Of a stretch of 64,000 nt of DNA, positions 1-11,800 are shown in pieces. The notes under the pieces are model-generated. The model worked only from the letters and a program-made list of their open reading frames with translations, had not been told where the DNA came from and ran no database searches. This stretch comes from Diadophis punctatus similis. Taxonomy: Eukaryota; Chordata; Lepidosauria; Squamata; Dipsadidae. The stretch lies in the NCBI GenBank assembly GCA_023053685.1, contig JALIGW010000005.1:53280742-53344741 (forward strand), written 5' to 3'. The position numbers were made by a program, and so were the translations under genes. Position 1 is the stretch's first letter, and every line of letters begins with the position of its first letter.

Positions 1-150
1 CTTGTGGTCATGTGATTGTGGTCTGTGACTTTCCCAGCTGGCTTTCAACAAGCAAAGTCAATTGGGGAAGCCCGATTCATTTACCCACTGTGGGATTTGC
101 TTAACAAAACTGTGGTAAAAATGCTTGTAAAATTGGTCCAGACATGTGAT
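1..150. repeat. Fragment of the GTAGTCCT-TIR dispersed repeat family
   Basis: The segment containing ACAAGCAAAGTCAATTGGGG and TGCTTAACAA resembles the interior of the element complete at 53745-54132. It is left-truncated by the window edge and diverged. Confidence 0.5.
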
Positions 151-487
151 GATTTGCATTACAACCACACTGACCAAGAGCAGAAATTTCAATTGTGAGA
201 GGACTACTTGTACAAAAGTTTTTACTAGTATTTATATTGGATCTTTTTACCTGTAGAAACTACGGTATGTAAGCCATTTATTTTGTTTCCATGTTAAGTA
301 AAAGGTAAGATAAGAAACAAAGGATGGAAACTAATCAAAGAAGATCTAACCTAGAACTAAGGAGTAATTTCCTGACAGTGAGAACAGTCAACCAGTGAAA
401 TGGCTTGCCTTCAACAGTTGTGGGTGCTCCATCACTGGAGGCTTTTAAGAAGAGACTGGACAGCCACTTATCTGGAATGGTATAAGG

Positions 488-2327
488 CAGGGGTCGGCAA
501 CCCGCGGCTCCGGAACCACATGCAGCTCTTTGGGGCCCTTGCTGTGGCTCTTTGGCCTGGCCTCGCCCTCTCCTCCCTCACCTGGCCTGAGAAAGTAAGG
601 GCGACGGCAGAAATGGAGAAGCAGCCGGGGCTGATTCTCCGGCGCTGGTTGAGGAACATAGCCACCCCCGGCAGATGCTTCCCTTCGGGCGACCCTCCTC
701 CCCCTCTCGCAACTCCTTGGCTGGCTGTGGCAGGGCCAGGAGGGTGCGCATGCGCGGGGAGACCTTCAAGTGAGCGCCAAAGCACAGCAAAGGCGTGCGC
801 GGAGGGCGGGTGGCTGCTCGCTTAAGGAGGGTCTTTGGACACAGCTTCTCTCCTGCCCTAGGGATCCGGCCATTGCCTTGCTGTGTCCCCCCCCCCACAG
901 CTCTTCAGCCAAGCAGGGTGGGCGTAAGCTCCAGCCCGAAGCAGCAGGAAGCGAAGGCTGCCTTCGCTCCGGCGACCCTCCTCCTTCTCCTCTCATGCGG
1001 GGTGGGGGGGCACGGCAAGGCGATGGCCGGATCCTTAGGACAGGAGAGAAGCGGCCCTGTAGCTGCCTTCACACCACATTTGCCCGTAAGGCAGCCTTCA
1101 CTTAACAAGAGCTCACGCCCTCCCCACTCGGCCGAAGAGCTGCAGGGAGGTGGGATGGGACGGGACATGGCAATGGCCGGATCCTTAGGGCAGAAGAGAA
1201 GCCGCGTCCAAAGAACCTCCTTAAGCGAGCAGCCGCCCGCCCTCCAGGTGCGCCTTTGCTGCGCTTTGGCGCTCGCTTGAGGGTCTCCCCGCACACACCA
1301 CAGCCAGCCAGGTAGTTGCGAGAGTGGGAGGAGGGTCGCCCGTAGAGAAGCCTCCGCCGGGGGTGGAGATTGTTCCTCAGCACACAGAGAGAGAAGGGGA
1401 GAGACAGGGAGAAAGAGAGATGGGAGAAAGAGAGAGATGAGGAAGGGAGAGAGGGATGGGGAGGAAGGGAGAGAGAGAGAGAGATGGGAAGAGAGAAAGA
1501 GTAAGAAAGATGAGGGAGGGAGATAGAGGGAGAAAGAGAGATGGAGAGAGAGAGAGAAAGAGAGAGATACCATTTTCTCATAGAAAAGAAAACAGAGCCA
1601 CAAAACTTGGGTAGGTGTGGCTGGGGAGGGTCATGTGACTCAGTGGGAGTGACATTGAGTTGGCTACGCCCACCCAGGTTTTGTTGTGGCGTCCACAGCG
1701 TGTGCAGCCTGAGCCTTTGGAACCTTCAGTGCCTCTTGGCAGTGCTGAGAAAGGAGGGGCTACTACTCCTTTCCTGAATGCAAGAGCACGTAGGGCTGCC
1801 AAGAGGCAGAAAGATCTACTTGAGAGGAGGTCTACTCGAGAGTAAGACTTGGGGCTAATTGGCCACTCCCCTAGTCTATTTAAGAAGAGTCGATGCAGCT
1901 GGGAAGCTGCAGAGAACAACTTGGGAAAAATCCGTCTGAATCATAGTTTGTTTCGTGATACCTGTTTTGTGTTTCTCTGTCGGCATCTTGTTATCAGAGA
2001 CTGGACTCTAGGAACTTTGCCAACGCTAAGAAGCTCCGTAAGCTAACTGGACTTAATTGGCTCATCATTGTTTGAGAACTCTTTGAACTAATCCCGGCTA
2101 CTAATGAAGTAATTAGTAGCTGGTTGTTTGCCAACCAAGACTGTTTGTAAATTGGTGTGTGCATTCTTTACTGATAACAGTTTTATTAGTAAAAGTATTG
2201 CTTTAAACCTGTTCGTATGGCTGTGTGCTTCGTGGGGACAGAACAGGTTTTGTGGTTCCGGGTGTTTTGTTTTCTCTGGGAAACGGGTCCAAATGGCTCT
2301 TTCAGTTTTTAAGGTTGCCGACCCCTG
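488..2327. mobile_element. 1.84-kb non-autonomous hAT element with long internal hairpin
   Basis: The ends are inverted (CAGGGGTCGGCAACC on the left; its complement GGTTGCCGACCCCTG on the right) and are flanked by GTATAAGG (480-487) and GTATAGGG (2328-2335), a 7/8 match to an 8-bp target duplication. That size and the CAG ends are hAT hallmarks. The interior is GC-rich, has no transposase frame, and contains a large inverted repeat (about 649-892 against 1159-1380) plus a GA tract. Confidence 0.85.
1384..1572. repeat. GA-rich purine tract
   Basis: About 190 bp of nearly pure purine, mostly AGAG and GGGAGA units, inside the hAT element. Open frames across it (Ser/Leu-rich on the minus strand) are low-complexity artefacts. 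Confidence 0.9.
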
Positions 2328-2724
2328 GTATAGGGTCTCCTGCTTGAGCACAGGGTTGGAGTACAAGACCTCCAGGGTCCCTTCCAACTCTGTTATTCTG
2401 TTCTAATACACCAAAGAAACAATAGGAACACCTACAATGTCTTATGTGCCAGGTTTAGGAGGTTATTTTAGCAAAAAAAAAAAGCAAATTTATAGAACTG
2501 TTAAGGAATGCTCAAAGTGGAAGACTAGTCAGTCTTACATACTTGTTTGCTAATGCACAGAGATCTTAACAGATTTGCACCCTACTTAAATTGAATACTG
2601 CTTCTGCAGGAGCAGTTTCCAATACAATATGAGAGTGCAAGAAATTGCATAAAGATTCCTGCGATTTCATTGTAAAAGCAGAAAACAGCTTGCTGATCTT
2701 TTCATTTGTCACTTTCCTTTGTAG

Positions 2725-2813
2725 GCGTTTTGCTCTTGATGTGTCCTCATTTCCTTTTTCTGTTGAAGATGCCAAACTGCACTCTCTTCAGCTGCTTCCA
2801 ATACATGAATCAG
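2725..2813 (+). CDS. HPS3: HPS3 exon (about exon 6)
   Basis: The acceptor is a pyrimidine run ending TTTGTAG and the donor is CAG|GTACAT. The exon enters at codon position 3 and leaves in phase 1. It encodes [20 protein letters not shown] and a short tail ending PIHES. Upstream exons are not in the window; 1-2724 is repeat-rich intron. Confidence 0.85.
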
Positions 2814-5800
2814 GTACATTTCTGAATCTACAATATGATTATGGAAGTTGTGGAGAAATACACCCCATTTCCAATATTAGATTATCATATGATAGACAAC
2901 GCTATAGCTTATAAAGAGGAAATATTTTCAATAAATGCAATACCATACCTTGATAGCAAACTTTAATATCAGTAACCTAAGAATTTGGGTCAGAGTCATA
3001 TTTAAAATAGCTTTTTTGTGAGAATTTCAGAATCATAAATCCAATCATAAATTGGAATACTGTGACAATTTAGAAATTTATATAAATTCAGTTGAAAGTT
3101 TCTAGGGGTTACAGTATTTTTTTTAAATGATCTGTTTTGAATTCATTTTTTAACTTTAAAAATTTCTTTGAGTTACAGCTTGTAACATGAGGTAATGAAG
3201 TTGGATGGAATAAGAGAAGGATCTATTGATTATGAGAAGATATTGTAGGAACAGTCTGTGTTGTATTCAGGCTGATACCAACTTTGTCCACTCTTTGCAT
3301 CCAATTAATGGCAAGGTCCAATTATCAGAACTCCAGTTCCTGTTGGGTTTAATGCCAAATTCATCAGTGTAATATCAATTGGATCTTACTGAACTGGGTT
3401 GAAAATCTTGGTATCCTGACGTTTTGGTATTTTGTAATGGGATGTCAAATATCCATTTCCAAAAATGTCTTCATTCTATGCCATACACATATTAGTTTTC
3501 CAGGATATGCAGAGGTTTTTCATTATACTTTTTAACTGTTAAAATTGCAGGGCTCTTGTACTCAACCCACAAAACATCTCCTAATTCATATGGTATAAAT
3601 GTTAATCTAGTTTTAGATGCCCTAATGTTACCAATGGTAATTTTGCTCCAGGATCAAGCTTTGCAACATATTGTTGCACCAAGAAGCTGGCCAATCAGTC
3701 ATTTCTTCTTCTTCAAGAATGTTACTATTGTGCTTCCACTTGCTTTTATTTTCTCCCATCAGAATGCCAGAATTCTGGGTCCACTAAACATACTCAATCC
3801 TCATTAGGTTTTTTGCAGGGAATTTTTCCCCTCCCTTTGGTGTTTTCCACAGGGTTTATCTGGCTTTTGTATTTCTGTTAAACTTCAGGTTCTTTAAGCA
3901 TTCTGATTTTTTTTAAATATGTGGATGGCACCATTTTTGCTGTAGTTGGTGTTCCAGAAAGCTTGCTAGCATATATCTTCCTTCTCCAGTTTGCTGGTTT
4001 CTTTGTGTGTTGAGTTACAGTGCATCATCCAGAGATTCTTGAATGAGATGAATGGCCATACAAATCAAATAATATTCATTATCATCATCCCAAATTAGAT
4101 TAGCCAGACCCCCTATAGTTCATGTAATTCAGAATTTCTAAAGTTGTTGGATCGAGAGAACGCTCAAGGATTGCAGCTCTTACCTAGTATTTGGTTCTAA
4201 TGTTCTCTATTCTCTTTTTTCATCTAGGGACTTCTGTCACCGCTAAGGAAGGAGATACAACTACACAAGAATTCCTGAGTTTATTTTGCTTTTTCTCTCT
4301 ACCGCACCTGGCATACCTATACACAATCAATAACTTAGTGAAACTTATTTCTACCTACCAGTATTCAGAAAGATCCCAGCAAGCAGTTCTTACACCCCAG
4401 TTCCTGCATGTCATTACAAGGTATCACATTTTATTGTCTATCATCCTTCATTGAAGTCCAGAACATTCCACCAGTGGTTCAAGTTCTGTGTTGAGAAATG
4501 GGTTGCAGAGTTTGAGCACAGCTGGCCAAGAATATATATTGATAAGAAAGCAGCATTTATTTTTGGTTCACCATATATATAGGACAAAATTCCACATGGT
4601 GCAACATGAAATGGGGCAGGAATTTAATGCTGGAATGAAAGAAGTTTTATTTTAGAAAATCCTTCTCTAGAATCTATCTCTAGCTGATTAGTTCAAACAA
4701 TAGTTCTATATATTTCACAGTGTATTGTGTTCACATTGTTACACATTAATAATCAAGATTCTGTTTTCTTCAACCTGATATTCTATATGCTTTGCCATTT
4801 AACCCTTAAAATTCTCCTGCTTGCATAGTCTTTTAGGAACTGTAGTTATAACACATCTGCAAGGTAACATATTGACAGTGGGCTGTTGGATATGTTCCAG
4901 CCTAATTTCTCTTTAATTTTTCCACTTAGCAACAACCTGCAGTGCTTTACAGTGAGATGCAGTGCAGTAGCAGCTCGGAACCAAGACCCCTACATTGATA
5001 CAACATTAAAGGTGCTCTGATTCATTTCTGAGATTGGCTTTATAGGCAACCTTTTGGCAGCTGTTGACCTCATTTAACATTTCTTTAGGGCAAGAGTCAT
5101 GGTGAGCACCACCCTGACTCTTGTCCTTCGAAGGATCCAAAAGAGAAGCTCTTCTATACCTCTAGACAAGACCAGGGTTGTTCTGGTTTACTGAGTTTGT
5201 ATGGGGATGGGGGTAGTCCAGAGGACAATGGAGAGAAAAGTGATATGGAGATTGGCTTCCAAAAGATGGGGTGGCACACATAGACCAAACAATAAAAAAA
5301 TATGTGTCATTTTCTAGAGTAATTATCCAGAACTGATAATCAGATGAAATATAGCAGTGATGGCGAACCTTTTCCCCCTTGGGTGACAAAAGCGCGCGCG
5401 CACGTACCCACACCCATAATTTAATGCCCCTGCCCCCCTGCACATGCGTGTGTGACACCCACCCGCGCTGCCCCGTCCCTCACGCATGCGCGCATAACGC
5501 CCCCTCCCCCATTTCCCGACTTCCGGTAGGCCCATTTTTCACCCTCCCCAGGCTCCAGAGGCTTCCTTGGAGCCTGGGGAGGGCGAAAATACCCACCCCT
5601 GCCCCCTCAGAGGCCCTCCGGAGGACGAAAACGCCTTCTCAGAGCCTCCACGCAAGCTGAAAATCAGCTGGCCAGCACGCACATGCATGCTGGAGCTGAG
5701 CTAGGGCAACGGCTCACGTTGCCCTAGCCCTACGGCACGCTTGCCATAGGTTCGCCATCACGGAAAGATAGCAAAGACTGTCAAAATTCAGTCAAGGATG

Positions 5801-8800
5801 AAAATAACCAAGACCATCCTATTAAGTCCAAAGGATAAGTTGTAGAGTAGGCCCAGAGGGCCGGGCAGGTCCAGAGAACCAGATGAGGTAGTCATGAAAG
5901 AGAAGAGCAAGGCTGTTTTTGTTATTAGGCTGTTTCAATGAACAACTCAGCCTCCATCCCAACCTGTTGACGTGTTACAGATGTACAAGGGGAAAGGCTT
6001 TAGAACAGTGTTTCTTTGAACTCAGCAACTTTATTAAGATATGTGGGGACTTCAGCATGCTGGCTGGGGAATTCTGTGAATTGAAGTTCTTAACGTTGCT
6101 GAGGTTAAGAAAACCTCAAGCTTTAGAGGTAACATTGACTAGCTGTAGGATGGCTTCATGGTGAAGATGAAAATGGAGTTTGAAGAGTTCCAAGATGGAC
6201 ACAAAAAGAGCAAAGCTCATATAAAGTGATGTGCGTTTCAACAGAAATATCCTAACTTCATCAGCATATTTGAGAAATTTGAGCTGCCAGTATCTGACCA
6301 AGGAAGTTATCTTGAGTAGATAGTTCAGTGAAAAGCAATTTAAACCCCATTAGGTGTTTTTTCCAGTAAACATCTCTTGGAACACAGAGGTCTGGATATC
6401 ATTCCAACCTCATTGGGTAGCATTTATATTAGAAGTGTTCAGAAGTACTCCTAATTTAATGATGCCTGAATAGTGTTTAAAAATGCAAGTGATTAGGAAA
6501 ACAAAATGAAATAAAATATCTTTGTAAATATGCATAGAATTGCACCATCATCACACCTCATAAAGCTATTATTAGAAGCCCACAAAGATTTAAAAAACCT
6601 TAAAATAATAAACATTGGGCTGATTTTATTACCCGGTTTGAGGAGAATTTTTTATTCATTTATTTGGGATACCACCTGATTTTCAGTGACTCGTGGAACA
6701 ACTTTTAAGGATCAGGTGGATGGATGAAGCTATTGGCCAACTTGGGATGACTTGGGGTCACAAATGGGTGCTGGAGGATGCCAAGTGATCCATTTTCTGT
6801 TCTAGAGAATTTAAAGATAAAATAATGTAAAGATACACAGTTTCTTCACAGGCTTGTCCCCCTGTGTCTCTTGATGTTTGTACCTTGAGGATGCAGCTTT
6901 TTATAGGACTGAAAGCCATCTCTCACTTCAAACACCATATCATCATTTTGACAAAAGCAGATTCTGGGGATTTTCTCGAGAAAAAAACACTTAAACGAAG
7001 ACTCCTGTAAGTATAAAGGTTTTGAGTTTTGGGGTGGAGGCAAGATTTTGATGTTTGGGGTCAGAAGGAGGTCACTGAGCAACTGATCATCTTGAACATA
7101 TATTCTTGCCTTTCTATTGCTATTGAAAGAATTCTAAAATAGCTGACAAAATGATTACAGTTGTAAATGTAAAATTCACAAGTGCATATGTATCTTTTCA
7201 GTTACCGAAAGGCTGATAACATCAAACCCAAGGTTCCCCCAGAATCTGAACCTGGTTGGAATTTGTATATTGTGAACACAACTTCAACTCTCCAACTCTA
7301 CAGAGAAATGGTACTGTACTACCCTGCATTTATTTTATTGACTTATAGGAATAGGATAATGTACTCAGGGGCAGGTTCCTAATTTTTTTACTACCACTCT
7401 GTGGGGGTGGCTTATTTTGTGGGTGTGGCTTGCCAGCCATGTGACTGGGTGTGGCTTGCTGGACATGTGACTGGGTGGGCATGGCTTCTCAGACTGCTGA
7501 AGGGAGGGGAACTGAGATAGGTCCTGCCGCCCATTCCCCCTCCCCTCAGCAGCTCGAGAAGCCTCGAACGTGCGAAAATGCCTGGGATCATCACCGTGTG
7601 TTCGTGGCTTCTCGGACTGCTGAAGGGAGGGGAATGGAGATAGCTCCTGCCGCCCGTTCTTTAAGCGTCTCATGCGCTCCCTCAGCCATCCTCCCCTGCT
7701 TGGACTCACTGTGGGGTAGGAAGGCAGCGCATGCGCAGTGCCGGAAGCTCGGCTTCTGGGCATGCGCAAAAGAATTTTTTTAAAAAAAATTAATTTTTTT
7801 TTTAAATGGCGGTGCCCAGGCACTGGCAACCATCCGCACCGGTACTGTGACGTCACCAGCGGGCCGCTATAGAGTGGACCACACCGGTAGGAACCCACCA
7901 CTGAATGTACTGTGTCTTAACATAAACCTGAAAGTGATCCCTTTTTCTGTTTTAGGTAGAATACAGCAAGACCTATGAAAATGTAAGAACAGAGAGTTGT
8001 ATTCATCTCTTAAGTGAGGCTCATTTGCTAGTCAGAACAGCTTTAATGGATCCTGCTCTGAAAGACTTGGAGGAGAAGGAACCTCTACTAGCAGCATTTC
8101 ATGAGAGTTGTGCTCTTCTTGGAGACTGTTACAGCAGGTTTGAATATTTTTTGCAAGAAAAATCTGTATTCAGATCCTATCAGGGAGGGAATTATACTGG
8201 GAACTTCATTGGAGAATTGTCGTCTTAAAGACCATGCACTGCCTTAGAGGCCACCATAGTAGGTTAGCACTACTATGTTCATGTCTTAAAGAAGATGAAG
8301 TAACCCCTCTACATCTTCAGCTTAGCTAACAGAAAGTAAGGGAGAATAGGTCAGCCCAGGATAGGTATATATTATGTATATCTATATATAATCACATATA
8401 CGTTCTCTCTCTGTCTCTCTGTCTCTCTCTCTGTCTCTCTCTCCCCCCCCCACTAATGGAGGATTCAAACTGATTTGGACTGCAACTCCCATAATCTTTA
8501 ATGATAGCAGAAAATGGGAGTTGTAGTCAATTCATTTTGAGAATGCAGAACATCTAGGAAAATAAAGGACTTTGCAATAAACCTCCCAGTCCACACCTTT
8601 TTGTTTGTCTTATATAGGATATGATTAAGCAGCAGCTTGAACTTCTGCTTTCAACTGCCCACATTTTTATTTTTTTAAAAACATTTTTGATTAAGTTACA
8701 GAGTATTATAAAATACAAAATACAAAGTAAATAGAAGAGCAGTGAGGGGGGAGGGGAAAGGGGGAAGTGAAGTGAGGAAAGAAAGGGGGGGGGGAGAAGC

Positions 8801-11800
8801 ATTGACTTCAGACTCTCTCTGTTACAGTAAAATAAGGCATTAACATCAAATTACAGCTTTTTGCTTTTCCATAATAGTATGAACAAGTCATTTCTATAAA
8901 GATCTATCAGTCTAATCTGCAAGACCCAAAGTCAGAGTTACATTCTTTTCCACATCAAGCACGAAGTTCAGAAGCAATTTCCATGTGGAAACAACAGTAC
9001 TTATATTCTTTTCTTTAATCAAAGTAGTCAGTAGTCACACGGATGCTGACACCTGAGCCCAGGTGTTCTACTGCAACTCTCCAATGGAGTAATACCCCTG
9101 AGGATATTAACTCCTGTATCTCAGTTCGCAACTGGAGAGATGGTCAGGCAATTGGGAGATGGTCAGGCAATTACCCCTGAGGGTACGGACTCCTGAGAAG
9201 CCTTGTAAAGGCTGTTTTGAAATATAAAAGGTTGTGGTTGTCACCCAGAGCCTCGGGGACCTGCACACTCATCGCTACCAATAGGTCTCTTTGTAAAGAA
9301 CGAGGTTTGCAGAGTTGAGCTGCTGCTGCTGCTGCAAGCACCACCGTTCTGAGGAGAAATATGGCGCCCGCAATAGCGAGACTCCTCCCCTCGCTCTGAC
9401 AGCCAGCAAACAAAAGCTAGAGGTTGCAGTTTGCAAACGCGGGGCCATTTATTCTGGCACAAAAATTGGGTGCACAAAATGGCGGCTGCCAACGAGCCGA
9501 TACTTTTAACAGCTTCGCTAGCTGAATTAAGGCCAGGAGGCTTCCCCTGTCAGCAGGAACAGCTGGGCTATTAAGCAGTAATACTCCTGAGGGCAGGGAC
9601 TTCGGCTGGCTTAACAAGCCTGGAGTATAGCCCACGGAGGGCAGGGACTCCAATCCGGCACTCACGATTTTGCTGACCTTTGCCATTTCAGCCAACTCCA
9701 TCAAGTTCTGCAACCATTCTTCCATGGTAGGAATCGAAGTGTCCTTCCATCCCACATTTTTATTGAAAGGAGTCTTCTCTTATATGCCAGGACAATATAC
9801 ACAGAACTTAAGAAGCTTCATAGTTAACCTAGCAGGGATCTTGCCTTCATCTTCTTTTCTGCTTCTATTCTCCAGCTCTTTTTTTCCCTAATTTTGTACT
9901 GTGGTCTGTATTTGTCTACTTTAAGAGAATATGCTAAGTTTGAAGAGAAAGTATGAAGTCTGAAATTTCCTGGTCTAATGGTTGAACTTAATATTCTGTA
10001 AGTTATTTTCCATGTCTTGATTTCCTCCAGTGGTATTTGAATGACAGTTTCTAGAATTCCCAGCTAGAATTAAAGTAAAATCACTACTTTAGAGATTGTG
10101 GAGGAGATAAACAGCCTGGAAAAGACTAAATTTTAAATCACCTAAGAAATTTTTTGAATGAGCAAAATTAGAGCCCCATTTATGAAAAATAGTATGTTCT
10201 CTTCCTGCAAAATAAATCTGATCCGCTAGCTATGTGCCTGTAGTTTCAGCGCAAGACTATCGTAAGACAAACTGTGATTTTAGTTACCCATACAGAGAGA
10301 TGTTTGTTTTATTAAAGTGCTTGCATTAAATGGATTTTAATGTCTTTTTGATTGACTTCTATGCTTTCAGGTTTGACACTAAAGACTTCCATCTTGCACT
10401 CCCTTACTATAAAATGTCCAGCCTTTCTATATCTGACATTCTGAAACGAGTAACATTTGAAGACAAAACACAGAAGTATGAAAAAGGTTTTATATTCTAC
10501 TTGCAGCACTCCTTGTATGAAGACATAGATGAAAAGCTAAATGAAGTAAGATGATGGATTTCTTTGGTTGTCCTTTCTCCATAAGAAGGTTCATGTCTTG
10601 TGTTGACTCTTGTCTTCCATTCACAACAATGAACAGAGTCAACGGAGTAAATAAAACATTTAAGAAAATTAGTGGGACTAACTTCTGTTACTGTTGGTCA
10701 CCAGAATGTTAAATAAATATTCAGGGAAACTGCAACTACAGTGTTTCTTCAGAAATTAGACCTGCTGAACTTAATCCTTGGTAAGCGGATTTAGGATCAC
10801 AATCTTAAACAGTGAATAGGTTTGCTGTTATACACTGAGAAGCTATAGTTCCCCCATGCCACATATAAAAGAAAGCCAGTTTAGGGTAGAGCTATGCCTT
10901 GACTTATGACTGGTCACTTAGTGACCATTTGAAATTACTTTTAATTTTTTAATTTTTTTATATAAAATACAAAATACAAAAAGAAAAGAAGAAATTAAGG
11001 GCGGGAAAGGGAACGGGGGGGGGAAAGGGTGTGGAATACAAGGGGGAAGAGAAAAAGAAAGAAAAGGGAACATTAACTTCCAAATCTTCCTAGCTCAGTA
11101 CAAAATAAACACACTCCAGCCTCAACTTTTTGCTTTTACACATTACTATATAACTAGCCCTTTCTCTAACACCAAATCTTTCTAATCAACAAAACCAAGA
11201 TCAAAGTTTCATTTTTTTTCTTCACAAGCACAAATTCCAGAAGTGATATCCAAATAAGAACATGTTTTCCTCTTTAAATAACGTAATCAAGTTAATTATT
11301 CCTGCTTTATCTTCCTTGCTATGGAAATAGTGTGTATTTCTATTTGCACCAAGTAATCTTTATAAACTCTCACCATTTTTATTTATAAAGTTTATTATAT
11401 CCTTTCAAATTCTTTGGCCTAAAAAAAGAGGGGGTCTTTTTTTCCCCCCTTTCACCCTCCTTTTTTCCTTCAAAGTACTGAACTTTTTAAAAAAAACAAA
11501 AAGGCACATTTTTTTCCTTTAAGTCAAAACTTTCTAATATATCTTATTCTTTAACTTAACATACAAGCTTTAAACCTCAATATTGCATTTAGCTCCCTCC
11601 CTCCAAACTACCCTTATAAAATGATTATTTTTTTCATTTATAAACATCCTTTTTAACATAGAGTTTTTCCTTAAACTGGTACATCATTTTCTTTAACTTT
11701 CTCTTAATACAGGTACTCTCAAATATATTTTCAATAGCTTTTGCTTACTTTAAGAGTTACTTAAGCATTATGTACCGTATTTTTCAGACTATAAGACTCC

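Larger units (their letters stand above)
301..2406 (+). mobile_element. CR1-type LINE 3' end, split by a hAT insertion
   Basis: Bases 301-487 and 2328-2406 together read as a CR1 3' end: GTGGGTGCTCCATCACTGGA, then TTCCAACTCTGTTATTCTGT at the terminus. The pieces are separated by the 1.84-kb element at 488-2327. A similar 3' end is at 56300-56411. No intact protein frame remains. Confidence 0.75.

Noticed and set aside
400..1603. Several overlapping frames of 76-232 codons on both strands
   Set aside because: They fall in the GC-rich hairpin and GA tract of a non-autonomous hAT element; composition is low-complexity and no transposase motif is present.
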